DNA from: an uncultured Bacillota bacterium | GTDB taxonomy: Bacteria; Bacillota_I; Bacilli_A; RFN20; CAG-631 | Assembly (NCBI GenBank): GCA_902491575.1 | Contig: CABUID010000001.1 | Coordinates: 1 to 64,000 of the forward strand | Direction: 5' to 3' | DNA: 64,000 nucleotides | In this document: positions 24,103 through 33,877 of the stretch, one piece after another | Layout: every line of letters begins with the position of its first letter | Position numbering within the stretch: the stretch's first letter is position 1 | Position numbers and translations under genes: made by a program | Notes under the pieces: generated by a model | Database searches by the model: none | Seen by the model: the letters and a program-made list of their open reading frames with translations, nothing else | What the model was told of the DNA's origin: nothing

Positions 24103-25692
24103 TTATTTTTCCATTTTTTTTCTTTTTTTTGAAAGATCTAATTCAATTTCTTTTTGCGTTCCTCTATACGAATTTGAAATATTTTTACGATAAGAATTTC
24201 CATAAGCAAGATAAATCTTTTTTGGAGCATGAGTTAAATGATAATACTTATAAAACGAATTCATATGTTCAATACGTTCTACAAAATTTGAAAAATCATG
24301 ATGGATAGTATATGTCCAAGAGGCTTCAGCAAAAGCAAATAAACGAGGATTTAAATTAAACTCTAACATTTCAGGATTATCAATCCATTCTGTCCAAATA
24401 CAACATTCCATTCCTTTAATATTTTTATAAGCTTTTCGATTTAATCCAGTTAAATGAATTCCTTTATTATAAGAACGAATCAGTGGTAATTCACCATAAG
24501 GATCATTGAAATAAAATTGTGAACATGGTGAATAAATAGTTGGGCGACCATCATTAATAAATTGAATTCTTTCTTGGTCCATTTTATAATCCCAATATTG
24601 TAAAATAATTCTTGGGTCTGTATTTTCAAATATGCCATCGTGCCACATGATAACACTTTTGTTTGTCGTGTCCATAATATATTTTGCAATTTCATTAGAA
24701 AAATGAGCTTGAAGATGATTCGTAGAACTCAAATTGAATTCTTTCATCTTCTTTTGACAATCTGGACACTTTTGATAATTTTCATGATTGACTTCATCTC
24801 CACCAATATGAATGTAACGAGAATCTTTAAATAATTTACATAATTCATCCATTAATTTTTTAGTGAATTCATAAGTGGTATCTTTACCAGGGCACATAAT
24901 TTCTTTAAAAACGCCAAAATCGCCACGAACTTCATGCTTTTCATTACGACAATGTAAAAAAGGATAAGCAGCAACAATAGCAGATGTATGTCCTGGTAAA
25001 TCAATTTCAGGAATAATTTCAACATATCTTTCTTTTGCAAATCGTAGTATATCTTTTATTTCATGATAAGTATAATATTTTTGATATTCATTATCATCCC
25101 ATTCATCATTATCTTGTGAATTCACTTTTGTTTTGCTTCTTTTAGAAGCGACATTTTTTAATTCAGGAAAAGTTTGAAAGTCAATTCGAAAGCCTTGGTC
25201 ATCCGATAAATGCCAGTGAAAAAAATTAATTTTCAAATCGGATAAGACACAAATTATTTTTTTGACTTCTTCCATACCAAAAAAATGACGAACTTCATCC
25301 AACATCAACGAACGATGAGCAAAACGAGGTTTATCTTCAATATAGTAAGCAGGAGCTGTTAAAACACTAACTTGTTTATTATCTTTTAATTTTAAAATTT
25401 GGGTCAATGTGCGTGTAGCATAAAAAAATGCTTTTTCAGAGCCACCTTCTATATGTGTTAAATCTTGATCCATATGGATTAAATATTCCTCTTCTTCAAG
25501 TTCCTTATTAAAAACAAATTCGAAAGTATAACAAAAAGCATTTTCAGCAATTTTTAAACGAGCTTCTAATTCCTGATTTAATAATAAAACTGCTTTTTCA
25601 TATTTTTTTTCAATCACAATTTGATAATTTGAAAAAGATAATTTCCCTTTTATTTTTTCAATATGATTGGGCATAGGTATAAGATTTAACAT
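24103..25692 (-). CDS. GH20 beta-N-acetylhexosaminidase
   Basis: About 529 residues. An N-terminal GH20b-like domain (residues about 1-115) precedes the GH20 barrel: HRSLMLDEVRHFFGMEEVKK, FHWHLSDDQGFRID, EIIPEIDLPGHTSA. The catalytic Asp-Glu pair lies in HIGGDEVNHENY (about residues 299-300). The family removes terminal GlcNAc or GalNAc from glycans. No signal peptide is present, so it should act in the cytoplasm on imported oligosaccharides or recycled wall fragments. The ATG at 25692 is chosen because the GGAAGG box overlaps the two upstream ATGs. The lysine-rich tail (SKKRKKMEK) is unusual. Confidence 0.92.
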   Translation of the reverse strand: MLNLIPMPNHIEKIKGKLSFSNYQIVIEKKYEKAVLLLNQELEARLKIAENAFCYTFEFVFNKELEEEEYLIHMDQDLTHIEGGSEKAFFYATRTLTQILKLKDNKQVSVLTAPAYYIEDKPRFAHRSLMLDEVRHFFGMEEVKKIICVLSDLKINFFHWHLSDDQGFRIDFQTFPELKNVASKRSKTKVNSQDNDEWDDNEYQKYYTYHEIKDILRFAKERYVEIIPEIDLPGHTSAIVAAYPFLHCRNEKHEVRGDFGVFKEIMCPGKDTTYEFTKKLMDELCKLFKDSRYIHIGGDEVNHENYQKCPDCQKKMKEFNLSSTNHLQAHFSNEIAKYIMDTTNKSVIMWHDGIFENTDPRIILQYWDYKMDQERIQFINDGRPTIYSPCSQFYFNDPYGELPLIRSYNKGIHLTGLNRKAYKNIKGMECCIWTEWIDNPEMLEFNLNPRLFAFAEASWTYTIHHDFSNFVERIEHMNSFYKYYHLTHAPKKIYLAYGNSYRKNISNSYRGTQKEIELDLSKKRKKMEK

Positions 25693-25813
25693 CCTCATCA
25701 TCCTTCCTTTATATGTTACAATTTTACTTTATATTTATCATAAAGTAAAGAATATGCTATAATAAAAATAAGCTTTTTTTGCTAAAATGATAAAAAAGGA
25801 TGGATGATAGAAA

Positions 25814-26335
25814 ATGCTTAAAAAAATACATTGGATAATGATGAATGTTGTTACGTTTATATTAATTTTATTACTTTTATTTTTGCCTTTATTTGATTTA
25901 AAAAGTATAGGAAGCGATAACATATTTGGAAATAAAATGCTTTTTGGTTTTCATTTCTTAACAGGTTATACAACGAAAAATGCTAATGGAGAATTTGTAC
26001 AAATTATTGCTTCAAAATTAGTTGGGTTTGTTCCGGTTATGATGTTGCTTTCTATGTGGATAGTCAGTAAATTAACAAAATCGAATCTTAGAAAAGATGT
26101 CATCAATTTTCTTTGCTTAGCCGTTTCGTTTGTGTTTGTCTTTTTACTTCCTGTAATTGCTCCTACTTTTTTAAATGAAAATTATCAAGAAATGTTTGAA
26201 TTTTCTCGACTTGGTGGCTATTGGGTAAATTTGATTTTAGTGGGAATCGTCTTTATTTATTATATAGTGATTTTGATTTATAATATTATAAAAACATATC
26301 GTGAAAATAAAGAAGATGAAAAAAGAGGTAGTTAA
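25814..26335 (+). CDS. Four-helix integral membrane protein of unknown function
   Basis: 173 residues with four predicted membrane segments (about 10-30, 66-86, 100-120 and 133-155) and a charged cytoplasmic tail, KTYRENKEDEKRG. A TATAAT box lies about 45 bases before the ATG, and an AAAGGATGG-type RBS precedes it. It is transcribed divergently from the hexosaminidase gene and ends in a strong shared terminator. No family is recognised. The residue pattern (FGFHFLTGYTTKNANGEFVQ between helices 1 and 2) resembles small DUF membrane proteins but is not diagnostic. Confidence 0.7.
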   Translation: MLKKIHWIMMNVVTFILILLLLFLPLFDLKSIGSDNIFGNKMLFGFHFLTGYTTKNANGEFVQIIASKLVGFVPVMMLLSMWIVSKLTKSNLRKDVINFLCLAVSFVFVFLLPVIAPTFLNENYQEMFEFSRLGGYWVNLILVGIVFIYYIVILIYNIIKTYRENKEDEKRGS

Positions 26336-26359
26336 GAATCATTTTATTTCTTAACTGCC
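26327..26359. terminator. Bidirectional terminator
   Basis: Stem GGTAGTTAAGAA / TTCTTAACTGCC, followed by T5 on the plus strand and T6 on the minus strand. It serves the membrane-protein gene, whose stop codon lies in the stem, and the convergent csp gene ending at 26365. Confidence 0.8.
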
Positions 26360-26364
26360 CCTTT

Positions 26365-26586
26365 TTATCTGCTTGGTATTTTTAATACATCTTTGGCTTG
26401 TAAGCCATTTTTAGTTTCAAATACTGTAAAGGAAACTTCATCACCAGTATTTAATGTTTTATAACCTTTTTGTTTGATTTGTGAATAATGAACAAAAATA
26501 TCTGTTTCATCATCTAAGCGGTTGATAAAACCAAAACCTTTATTGGCGTTAAACCATTTTACTTTTCCTGTTTCTTTGCTTTCCAT
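26365..26586 (-). CDS. Cold-shock protein, CspA family
   Basis: 73 residues, a single cold-shock domain with RNP1 KGFGFI (about 16-21) and RNP2 DIFVHYS (about 29-35). It opens with TGKVKWFNANKG. It acts as an RNA chaperone that binds single-stranded RNA. It is slightly longer than typical CspA at the N-terminus (MESKE). RBS AAGAGGTG. Monocistronic, ending at the bidirectional terminator. Confidence 0.96.
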   Translation of the reverse strand: MESKETGKVKWFNANKGFGFINRLDDETDIFVHYSQIKQKGYKTLNTGDEVSFTVFETKNGLQAKDVLKIPSR

Positions 26587-26655
26587 TTTATTAGCACCTC
26601 TTTTTATAAGACCATTTTAAATCACTTTCAAGAAAAAACAAATAAAAATCGTATG

Positions 26656-27297
26656 TCAAAGTTCGACAAATTCTGCAGTTTTTGACAAAATTAGTGCTTT
26701 GATGTTTTCTTTAGGAATACGATGTTGAACAAGTAATTGAATCAAAGTTTTTAAAGTAAAGCCACTCGTATAAATATCATCTACAATTAAGTATTTTTGG
26801 TTTAATAGTAAGTTTTTTGTATTCATTTGAAGGATATTTTGAATTTCTTTTCGCTTGGAAAAACTTTGACTGGATTGCTTGAATGCTTCTTTTTTAAAAA
26901 ATAAATGAATAGATGGAAGATGAAGGCAAGATACCATTTGTTCGATATGTCGAAAACCTCTTTGTTTATCTTCACTTTCATTCGATGGCGGATAAACAAT
27001 AATATAACCTTTATATTTTTTTTGGATTTCTTTTTTAAATTGAAAGAAAAATACATCTTTTAGTTCCAAATCATAACAACCCTTATATTGATAAATTAAT
27101 TTTTTTAAAAATGCGTTATATTCATATAAAAACAAGGTTTCTATTCCTAAAATATTTTCATATTTATGGATAATTTTAAATTGCTTTAAACACTTTTCAC
27201 AAAGAATAGATGAAAAAGAAAATAAGGAATGTAAAGAATTGTCATGATATAATTTTTGAAAGCAAATGCAGCAAGTTAATTTTCTTTTTTGAATCAT
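26656..27297 (-). CDS. comFC: ComFC-type phosphoribosyltransferase-like competence protein
   Basis: 213 residues. An N-terminal four-cysteine zinc motif (CCIC at 9-12, CEKC at 33-36) is followed by a type I phosphoribosyltransferase fold with YLIVDDIYTSGFTLKTLI, the PRPP-binding loop D-D-x-x-T-S-G. ComFC homologues are needed for natural DNA uptake, partnering ComFA. The ATG overlaps the comFA stop as ATGA (27294-27297), so translation is coupled. Length and domain order are normal for the family. Confidence 0.9.
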   Translation of the reverse strand: MIQKRKLTCCICFQKLYHDNSLHSLFSFSSILCEKCLKQFKIIHKYENILGIETLFLYEYNAFLKKLIYQYKGCYDLELKDVFFFQFKKEIQKKYKGYIIVYPPSNESEDKQRGFRHIEQMVSCLHLPSIHLFFKKEAFKQSSQSFSKRKEIQNILQMNTKNLLLNQKYLIVDDIYTSGFTLKTLIQLLVQHRIPKENIKALILSKTAEFVEL

Positions 27298-28427
27298 GGA
27301 TTTTCCTTTCTAAAATCATCATGATTTTTCCTTTTAATTTCTTTGATGCATTTTTTCATGGAATCACTTTGATGAGTTGCTAAAAAATACACACTTCCTG
27401 TAGGACAAGATAATTTTCTTCCGACTCTTCCAGAAATTTGTATGAGAGAGGATTCATCAAATAAACGATGATTCGCTTCAAAAACAATAACATTTACTGC
27501 TTTGATAGTGATGCCTCTTTCTAAAATAGTGGTTGTAATTAAAACGGGAAATTCTTTTCTTTTAAATCGAGAAAGGATGTCGGTTTTATTTGGATAATTT
27601 GCATAAACAAATGGAAAAGATAATTTCTTTTTAATCCTTAATCCAATCTCGATGGTGGGAACAAACAAGAGAATGGGTTGTTGCCTTTTTAAAAGGGTTT
27701 TTAAGATATTATTTAAAACCAAATAACAATTGAAAAAAGTATATTTTTTATAGATAGGAACAGGCATATCATAATTATGAAATCTTCGATTGACATAAAC
27801 GATATTTAAGCATTCTTTTTTATAACTATCTCTTATTGTTGCAGATAAATAAATAATAGGGCCTTTGAGACTTTCTTTTAAAAAAAGGGATAAAAGATCA
27901 TTTTGATAATAAGGGAAAGCATCCGCTTCATCTAAAATAAGCAAATCAAAATAGTTTTTATATCGAAACAATTGATGAGTAGTTAACACAATCAATTGAC
28001 CCTGTAAATCATTCGTATGTCCACCATAAACGGCACAAACTTTTACTTGAGGATAGTCTTTCTTCAAACGAAAATAAATTTCCATTACAACATCTTTTCG
28101 GGGAATAGCAAAAGCTACTTTTTTATTTTGATTTAAAATAAATTCGATAGATTGATAAACAAGTTCTGTTTTTCCAGCCCCACAGACTGCATTGACAATG
28201 ACACTTTCATTTCTTTGAATAGAAGTATAGATTTCATTACTTGCTTTCTTTTGCGTATTCGTCAATGAATAAGATAAATGGGCTTTTATTAAATTTTTGT
28301 TTTCAAATAAAAATTGACTTGCTTTTTTTCCTTTCGTAAAAGTGATGCATTTTCTACAATAAGGCTTTTTATCTTTATAACCAATATAGATTGGATCTTT
28401 ATTATGACAGATAGGACAAATAAACAT
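27294..28427 (-). CDS. comFA: ComFA-type DNA helicase for competence
   Basis: 377 residues. N-terminal zinc finger (CPIC at 4-7, CRKC at 24-27), then an SF2 helicase: Walker A CGAGKTEL (about 82-89), DEAD box LLILDEADAF, YLSATIRDSY, and motif VI QISGRVGRK. ComFA is the cytoplasmic ATPase that helps pull single-stranded DNA through the membrane channel. It is shorter than Bacillus subtilis ComFA but holds all helicase motifs. RBS TAGGAGG nine bases before ATG. Forms a two-gene operon with comFC; other competence genes are outside the window. Confidence 0.92.
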   Translation of the reverse strand: MFICPICHNKDPIYIGYKDKKPYCRKCITFTKGKKASQFLFENKNLIKAHLSYSLTNTQKKASNEIYTSIQRNESVIVNAVCGAGKTELVYQSIEFILNQNKKVAFAIPRKDVVMEIYFRLKKDYPQVKVCAVYGGHTNDLQGQLIVLTTHQLFRYKNYFDLLILDEADAFPYYQNDLLSLFLKESLKGPIIYLSATIRDSYKKECLNIVYVNRRFHNYDMPVPIYKKYTFFNCYLVLNNILKTLLKRQQPILLFVPTIEIGLRIKKKLSFPFVYANYPNKTDILSRFKRKEFPVLITTTILERGITIKAVNVIVFEANHRLFDESSLIQISGRVGRKLSCPTGSVYFLATHQSDSMKKCIKEIKRKNHDDFRKENP

Positions 28428-28589
28428 GGATATCCCTCCTATCTTATTAATCTATTTTTTTCAATATTTTTGTAATAAAAAATTTTTTTTCATAAAAAAG
28501 ATGTTTATTAAATTTATTATAACTCAATAAATATAAAAAAAATGTCGAAATATGTCGAATACAAAAAAATAAAAGAAATTAATAAAAAA

Positions 28590-28611
28590 TCTTCTAGTTT
28601 TAACTAGAAGA
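28590..28611 (-). terminator. Terminator of the M18 aminopeptidase gene
   Basis: Perfect stem TCTTCTAGTT / AACTAGAAGA with a two-base loop; minus-strand T-tail TTTTTTA. It lies 15 bases past the stop codon at 28626 and upstream of comFA. Confidence 0.8.
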
Positions 28612-28625
28612 CTTTAAAATAGCAA

Positions 28626-29984
28626 TTAAAGAGATAAAAATGTTTTATAAGCTACATAGGCTTCATAAACATCGGCTTTCGAAACGATTTCCATAGGAGA
28701 GTGCATATTTAAAACAGCAATTCCAGCATCGATAACATACATATTATAATTGCCTAAAATATAAGCAATGGTTCCTCCACCACCTTGGTCGACTCTTCCA
28801 AGCTCAGATGTTTGATAATAGACATTATTTTCATCCAATAAATTTCTAATTTCAGCAAAATATTCAGGCATTGCATCATTCGCACCACTTTTTCCTCGAG
28901 ATCCTGTATATTTATTAAAGCAAATTCCTTTTCCTAAATAAGCTGAATTTTTACTATCATTTACTTGAGGAAATAAAGGATCAAAACCTGCAGAAACATC
29001 ACTTGAAAGCATTTTCGTGTTTTCTAAAGCATGTCTGACTTTCAAATCACTATAATGGTCGGATAAAGCAATAAGTTCAGCAATTATATTTTCAAACCAT
29101 TTTGATTGCGCACCTGTAGCACCGATAGAACCGACTTCTTCTTTGTCTACTAAAACAGTACAAGTTGTATAGTTACTTACTGGTGAATCTAAAACAGCTC
29201 TTAAAGATGTATAAGCGCAAACACGATCATCGTGTCCATATCCAGCCACCATGCTTCTATCTAATCCATAATCCCTTGCTTTACCTGCAGGAACAACTTC
29301 AAGTTCTGCTGAAAGGAAATCCTCTTCATCAAAATCATATTTTTCTTTTATTAACTTTAATACATTCGCTTTAACAGATAATTTTTCATCTTCTTTTAAA
29401 GGAATAGATCCTACTGTAATATCTAAATCTTCACCTTCTATTACTTTTGATGCATTTTTTTGCATTTGGTCGGCTGAAAGATGAATTAATAAATCAGATA
29501 TGCCAACGATTGGATCATTTTCTTCATCGCCAATGGCAATATCAATAGTTGTTTTATCCTTTTTACAAACGACACCATAAATGGCTAAAGGAATAGTTAC
29601 CCATTGATATTTTTTAATTCCACCATAATAATGTGTATCCATTAATGCAAAATCATTTTTTTCATATAAAGGATTTTGCTTGATATCTAATCGTGGTGAA
29701 TCAATATGAGCGCCTAAAACTCTTAAACCATTTTCAATTGGTTCATTTCCAATTACAAATAAAGCAATATTTTTATTTTTATTTACAGCATATACTTTGT
29801 CACCAGCAGATAATTGACTTTTCGTTTTTAAATCGACAAATCCATATTTTTGAGCTAGTTCGATACTTTTACGAACACATAATCTTTCTGTTTTACATTG
29901 GCTGATAAATTCTTTATATTCATCATTGAATTTCATGATTTCATCATAAGAATCATATTTTTGCCATACATTTTTTGAATACAT
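28626..29984 (-). CDS. M18 family aminopeptidase
   Basis: 452 residues, normal for the family. Metal-binding motifs in order: GAHIDSPRLDIK (first His/Asp), DKEEVGSIGATGAQ (Glu-Glu), SSDVSAGFDP (Asp) and a C-terminal HSPMEIVSK (His). YGHDDRVCAYTSL is also typical. The enzyme is a cytosolic zinc aminopeptidase, preferring acidic or hydrophobic N-termini in known members, and probably works in peptide turnover. RBS AAGGAGGAG. Monocistronic. Confidence 0.95.
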   Translation of the reverse strand: MYSKNVWQKYDSYDEIMKFNDEYKEFISQCKTERLCVRKSIELAQKYGFVDLKTKSQLSAGDKVYAVNKNKNIALFVIGNEPIENGLRVLGAHIDSPRLDIKQNPLYEKNDFALMDTHYYGGIKKYQWVTIPLAIYGVVCKKDKTTIDIAIGDEENDPIVGISDLLIHLSADQMQKNASKVIEGEDLDITVGSIPLKEDEKLSVKANVLKLIKEKYDFDEEDFLSAELEVVPAGKARDYGLDRSMVAGYGHDDRVCAYTSLRAVLDSPVSNYTTCTVLVDKEEVGSIGATGAQSKWFENIIAELIALSDHYSDLKVRHALENTKMLSSDVSAGFDPLFPQVNDSKNSAYLGKGICFNKYTGSRGKSGANDAMPEYFAEIRNLLDENNVYYQTSELGRVDQGGGGTIAYILGNYNMYVIDAGIAVLNMHSPMEIVSKADVYEAYVAYKTFLSL

Positions 29985-30134
29985 GTGATAACTCCTCCTT
30001 TATGTTTTGTAAGCATTATATCATAAAAAAAAGACAAAAAGTATTTATTTTTATAAACTTATAGAGGAATACTAGAAATTATTGCCTTATCGTTGTATAA
30101 TTGCTTACACAATGAAGTGAAAAGAGGATTTTTT

Positions 30135-31097
30135 ATGTGGAAAAAATTCAAACAGAAAATAAAAGAATTAGGTTTTAAAGGTATTCTATTAATGAATTTA
30201 GGTTTAATTTGTTGTTCAATAGCAACCGTTATTTTAATTACTCCTTCTAAAATGGTTGTTGGTGGAGCAACTGGTTTTTCTGTTTTCTTAGGTATATTAA
30301 CCCATATGGAATCACAATATTATATCTTCTTATATGCAATCAATCTTATTTTAATCGTTCTTTCTTTTTTCTTGTTAGGGAAAGAATTTACAATTAAAAC
30401 GATCTATGGTTCATTGATGCTTCCAACTTATGGATTATTAATCTCTAAAATATGTGACTGGACGCACTTTGATATATTAGAAACCGTTAGTAAAGTAGAA
30501 CCTGTTTTTATTGTTCTAGCCGCAGCTATTTTAATGGGACTTGGCATAGGATTAAACATGAAAATGGGAGGCTCGACAGGTGGATTTGATATTTTAGAGG
30601 CAATCTTTTTAAAATATTTTCATATTCCCTATTCTACTTCTATCTATTGTATAGATTTTATTTTAGTAGTTTTAGGCGTCATTTTTTATGAAGGTAGTGG
30701 GGAATATCTTGTTTTCCAAAATGGACTTTCTGAAGGCCTTGGTGCGACCATGTATATTTTTATCTTAGGTGTGGTGGTCGACACCATTACTTTTGGTGGT
30801 TATAATAAAAGAGCTGTATTTATCCGCTCTACAAAATATGAAGAAATTCATGATGCTATCATTCAAAAGTTAGTTCGAGGACTGACTTATTTAAATGCAG
30901 AAGGTGGTTATTCATTGACACAGACAAAAATGATTATTTGCATTTGTTATTCAAAAGAATATTTTTATCTTCGTGATATCATACAAGAAATTGATCCAAA
31001 TGCTTTTATTTTTGTAACGAAAGCCACTGAAGTACGAGGACTAGGTTTTAATTTTGAAACACCAGAGCATATTCAAAGAAGAAAAAAACGAAAATAA
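30135..31097 (+). CDS. YitT family membrane protein
   Basis: About 320 residues. Five to six membrane segments (first starting at GILLMNLGLICCSIATVILI) make up the YitT/DUF161 membrane part, with VVGGATGFSVFLG and MGGSTGGFDILE loops. A cytoplasmic DUF2179 domain follows (FIRSTKYEEIHDAIIQKL, SYTQTKM-like SLTQTKMIICICYSKEY). The function of the family is not established. The ATG at 30135 is chosen since AGAGGA lies six bases upstream; an in-frame ATG at 30093 has no RBS. Followed after 18 bases by the DUF3737 gene. Confidence 0.92.
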   Translation: MWKKFKQKIKELGFKGILLMNLGLICCSIATVILITPSKMVVGGATGFSVFLGILTHMESQYYIFLYAINLILIVLSFFLLGKEFTIKTIYGSLMLPTYGLLISKICDWTHFDILETVSKVEPVFIVLAAAILMGLGIGLNMKMGGSTGGFDILEAIFLKYFHIPYSTSIYCIDFILVVLGVIFYEGSGEYLVFQNGLSEGLGATMYIFILGVVVDTITFGGYNKRAVFIRSTKYEEIHDAIIQKLVRGLTYLNAEGGYSLTQTKMIICICYSKEYFYLRDIIQEIDPNAFIFVTKATEVRGLGFNFETPEHIQRRKKRK

Positions 31098-31115
31098 TGG
31101 AAAGGAGATTATAAT

Positions 31116-31970
31116 ATGATTTTTGAAAACAAAAACTATGAAGAAGAAAGAGCATTATATCATTTAAGCAATAGTGAAGTGTATCACTGTCAATTTAAAG
31201 GAAAAATGGATGGCGAATCCCCTTTAAAAGAATGTGAAGGAATCAAAGTAAAAGATTGTTTTGTGAATTTACGTTATCCTTTTTGGCATAATCAAAATCT
31301 TATATTATCGGATTCTATTTTAAAGGAAAATAGTCGAGCTCCTTTATGGTATTGTCATCAAGTAAAAATAGAAAATGTACAATGTGATGGAATCAAAGCT
31401 ATTAGAGAAAGTAGTGATATTCAAATTCTTCATTCTACCTTTAATAGTGAAGAGTTTGGTTGGAAATCGTCTCATCTTTTCATTCAAGATTCTAATTTTG
31501 TAGGGCCTTATTTTTTACTCGACACCAAAGATGTGACAATGGTTAATTCTACGTTACAAGGAAAGTATTCCTTTCAATATATGAAAAATGTACGGGTTGA
31601 AAATTGTACTTTAAATACCAAAGATGCTTTTTGGCATTCTAAAGATGTAGTCGTCATGAATAGTTTTTTAAAAGGGGAATATATCGGTTGGTATTCAGAT
31701 AATTTAACTTTCATTAATTGCAAAATACAAGGAACACAACCTTTTTGCTATTGTAAAAATTTGAAATTATTGAATTGTGAATTAATTGATGCCGATTTTG
31801 CTTTTGAAAATTCTAAAGTAAATGCAACATTAAATGGAAAAGTTATTTCAATTAAAAATCCATTGAAAGGACAAATTTATATTCAAGGTGAACTGGGTGA
31901 AATGATTCTACAAGATTGCATTCATAAAACAAAAGCAAAAGTTTTTGTCAATCATAAAAAAGTGAATTAA
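31116..31970 (+). CDS. DUF3737 right-handed beta-helix protein
   Basis: 284 residues built of about 20-residue repeats such as VENCTLNTKDAFWHSKDV and LTFINCKIQGTQPFCYCKNL, a parallel beta-helix pattern matching DUF3737. The conserved openings YEEERALYHLSNSEVYHCQF and ESPLKECEGIKVKDC fit the family. No signal peptide, so it is cytosolic. Function unknown; the fold is shared with carbohydrate-active enzymes and scaffolds. RBS AAAGGAG. Co-transcribed with the yitT-like gene. Confidence 0.88.
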   Translation: MIFENKNYEEERALYHLSNSEVYHCQFKGKMDGESPLKECEGIKVKDCFVNLRYPFWHNQNLILSDSILKENSRAPLWYCHQVKIENVQCDGIKAIRESSDIQILHSTFNSEEFGWKSSHLFIQDSNFVGPYFLLDTKDVTMVNSTLQGKYSFQYMKNVRVENCTLNTKDAFWHSKDVVVMNSFLKGEYIGWYSDNLTFINCKIQGTQPFCYCKNLKLLNCELIDADFAFENSKVNATLNGKVISIKNPLKGQIYIQGELGEMILQDCIHKTKAKVFVNHKKVN

Positions 31971-31979
31971 AATAAAAAC

Positions 31980-32037
31980 AAAGAAGCTACAAACTGTAGC
32001 TTCTTTGCGTTATGCAATAGTTGAAATTCAACTATTG
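31980..32037. terminator. Double-hairpin terminator
   Basis: Two stems in series: AAAGAAGCTACA / TGTAGCTTCTTT (31980-32006) and CAATAGTTGA / TCAACTATTG (32015-32037) followed by TTTT. They end the plus-strand pair and probably also the minus-strand CBS gene stopping at 32053. Confidence 0.8.
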
Positions 32038-32052
32038 TTTTCATTATGCCAA

Positions 32053-32769
32053 TTAAGTTAATTTATATAAATCGTGAGAAGTAATAATACCTATTACTTT
32101 TTCTGTTTCTTTGCCATTTTCAGTAACAAAAAGCATGACTAAACGTTTTCCATTTATTTTTTTAGAAAACATAGGTATTATTTCAGTTATTTTTGTGTTT
32201 TTAGGAATGAAATCAAAACATTCGGTAGAGTGATGAGAAATTTGAATATAATCAGAATATTCTTTTAGGGTTGTCGTGACAGAAACATTTAAATCTTTTT
32301 GTTTTGCAAAACGAGTAAAAATTGTATTTTCACTAAACACTCCATATAGATAGCCATTGACTAATACCGGTATGTGCGTATAACCATTTAGCAACATTTT
32401 GTTAGTAATATCAATAATTCTATCGTCGAGTATGGCGGTTAATACTTGGTTAATGGATTTACATACTTTAGAAGCGATAAGAGGTTTTCTTATGTCATCA
32501 ATTTCAAAACGTAAAGCTTGTATTAGTGATTTGGAAATGATGAAATTATCTTTATTATCAAATTTTTCAACATGTGCTAAACTATTTCTTAAATTCCTTA
32601 TAATATCTAATTTTTCTGCTCTTTCCTTATGTTTTAAAATCGGCGAATCATTTAATTCTTTAATGCGTTTTAAAATGACAGAAGTACTATAATTTTCTAA
32701 ATTATAATGCTTTCTTAATAAATCATCTAATTCGTTATAAAGATTAAAAAATAATTCATTATTTGTCAT
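32053..32769 (-). CDS. HEPN-like domain plus CBS-pair protein
   Basis: About 238 residues. The N-terminal 90 residues are helical and carry IIRNLRNSLAHVEK; the RNSLAH segment fits the R-x4-H motif of HEPN RNases. The C-terminal part (about 90-238) is a CBS pair: ITNKMLLNGYTHIPVLVNGYLYGVFSE and KVIGIITSHDLYKL. CBS pairs usually bind adenosyl nucleotides, so a nucleotide-gated RNase or regulator is a possible reading. This is inference. The ATG at 32769 is chosen (AGTAGGTG six bases upstream). It ends the operon with the macro-domain gene, 49 bases apart. Confidence 0.65.
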   Translation of the reverse strand: MTNNELFFNLYNELDDLLRKHYNLENYSTSVILKRIKELNDSPILKHKERAEKLDIIRNLRNSLAHVEKFDNKDNFIISKSLIQALRFEIDDIRKPLIASKVCKSINQVLTAILDDRIIDITNKMLLNGYTHIPVLVNGYLYGVFSENTIFTRFAKQKDLNVSVTTTLKEYSDYIQISHHSTECFDFIPKNTKITEIIPMFSKKINGKRLVMLFVTENGKETEKVIGIITSHDLYKLT

Positions 32770-32818
32770 AATCATCACCTACTTTATTATAACAAAGTAG
32801 GTAGATGAAATCTATGAG

Positions 32819-33841
32819 CTATTTTTGTTTTTGGTAAGCTGGATTGTAGTAACAACCAATTTGTGGTTGATCTGCATAAAATAATTTTTCATTAATGCTA
32901 ACTATATCATAGTTTTTCTCTTCAAGATACGTAAGAATAATGCTATCGCCTGGATCTTCATTATTTAATTTTTCGTTTAAAAGATCTTGAAGAATATTGT
33001 TTGTTTGATCAATATCTAAATTTAAGGCTATACAGATACCTAATAATGTAGTTTTAGGTGGAATGTAACCTTCCTCTTCATGAAGCTTTCGATATTCATC
33101 CTTACTGATATTAGCACTAAAGCAAAAATGTGCATCGCTTTCATATTTGTTTTTAATTAACGAATATAAATTTTCAAACTTAGGATTTTTTAATTCATAA
33201 TTATAATTTACTGCTTGTAATATTTTCTTATGGAATATCACCTTATTTTCTTTAACAAAAGCATTTACTTCTTCAATTGTGGTTAATGGGTATACTGGGG
33301 GTTTATGTCTTTTGCTTATAGGAAAAGAGGTAGATATATAAGTAGAAACATAATTTGTAATATGATCATTTAATGTTCTTTTATCAACCATAATGAAAAC
33401 GTTACAATCGACATGATATAAGTCTAAAAAATACCTCATGAAAGCTGCGCATGTTCTATAAGAATTCTTATTGCCTAGTCTTTTGTAACTAAAACAAAGA
33501 GGTGGCATAATAATTGTTTTAAAACCATTTTCGACAATTAATTTCACGATATCATTGTAAGATTGATACATATCCATTTTAAAAGTTTGGCATAATGTAA
33601 AATCCGATACAATGATATGAATAATTTTATCACTTAATGCAAGGCCATCTGTTATTACTGGAACAGCAAAAGCCATTGGATTAACTTCGTCAAATAGATA
33701 TGAAAGTTCTATCTGACCTGCTTTTTTGTAAATTTTTCCACAGATGTCTTCATATAAATACAATCTGCTTACTTTAATTGGACATACAACACATTCAGTT
33801 TTCTTGTTTAAAATTTCTTCTCCGATAATGTAAATTGGCAT
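32819..33841 (-). CDS. Macro-domain-like protein with C-terminal helical domain
   Basis: 340 residues. The N-terminal 150 residues look like a divergent macro domain (TECVVCPIK start, QSYNDIVKLIVENGFKTIIM, PPLCFSYKRLG then AAFMRYFL), a fold that binds or hydrolyses ADP-ribose derivatives. The C-terminal 150 residues match a helical, HTH-like domain often joined to macro domains in clostridia: ANISKDEYRKLHEEEGYIPP, TTLLGICIALNLDIDQT, SIILTYLEEKNYDIVSINEK then LFYADQPQIG. RBS AAGGAGAA. It lies between the matrixin-like and CBS genes. Together with the HEPN-like neighbour it may form a nucleotide-signalling or toxin-type pair; not shown. Confidence 0.65.
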   Translation of the reverse strand: MPIYIIGEEILNKKTECVVCPIKVSRLYLYEDICGKIYKKAGQIELSYLFDEVNPMAFAVPVITDGLALSDKIIHIIVSDFTLCQTFKMDMYQSYNDIVKLIVENGFKTIIMPPLCFSYKRLGNKNSYRTCAAFMRYFLDLYHVDCNVFIMVDKRTLNDHITNYVSTYISTSFPISKRHKPPVYPLTTIEEVNAFVKENKVIFHKKILQAVNYNYELKNPKFENLYSLIKNKYESDAHFCFSANISKDEYRKLHEEEGYIPPKTTLLGICIALNLDIDQTNNILQDLLNEKLNNEDPGDSIILTYLEEKNYDIVSINEKLFYADQPQIGCYYNPAYQKQK

Positions 33842-33877
33842 AATTTTTCTCCTTTTTTTTCTTTAATTTTTATAAAT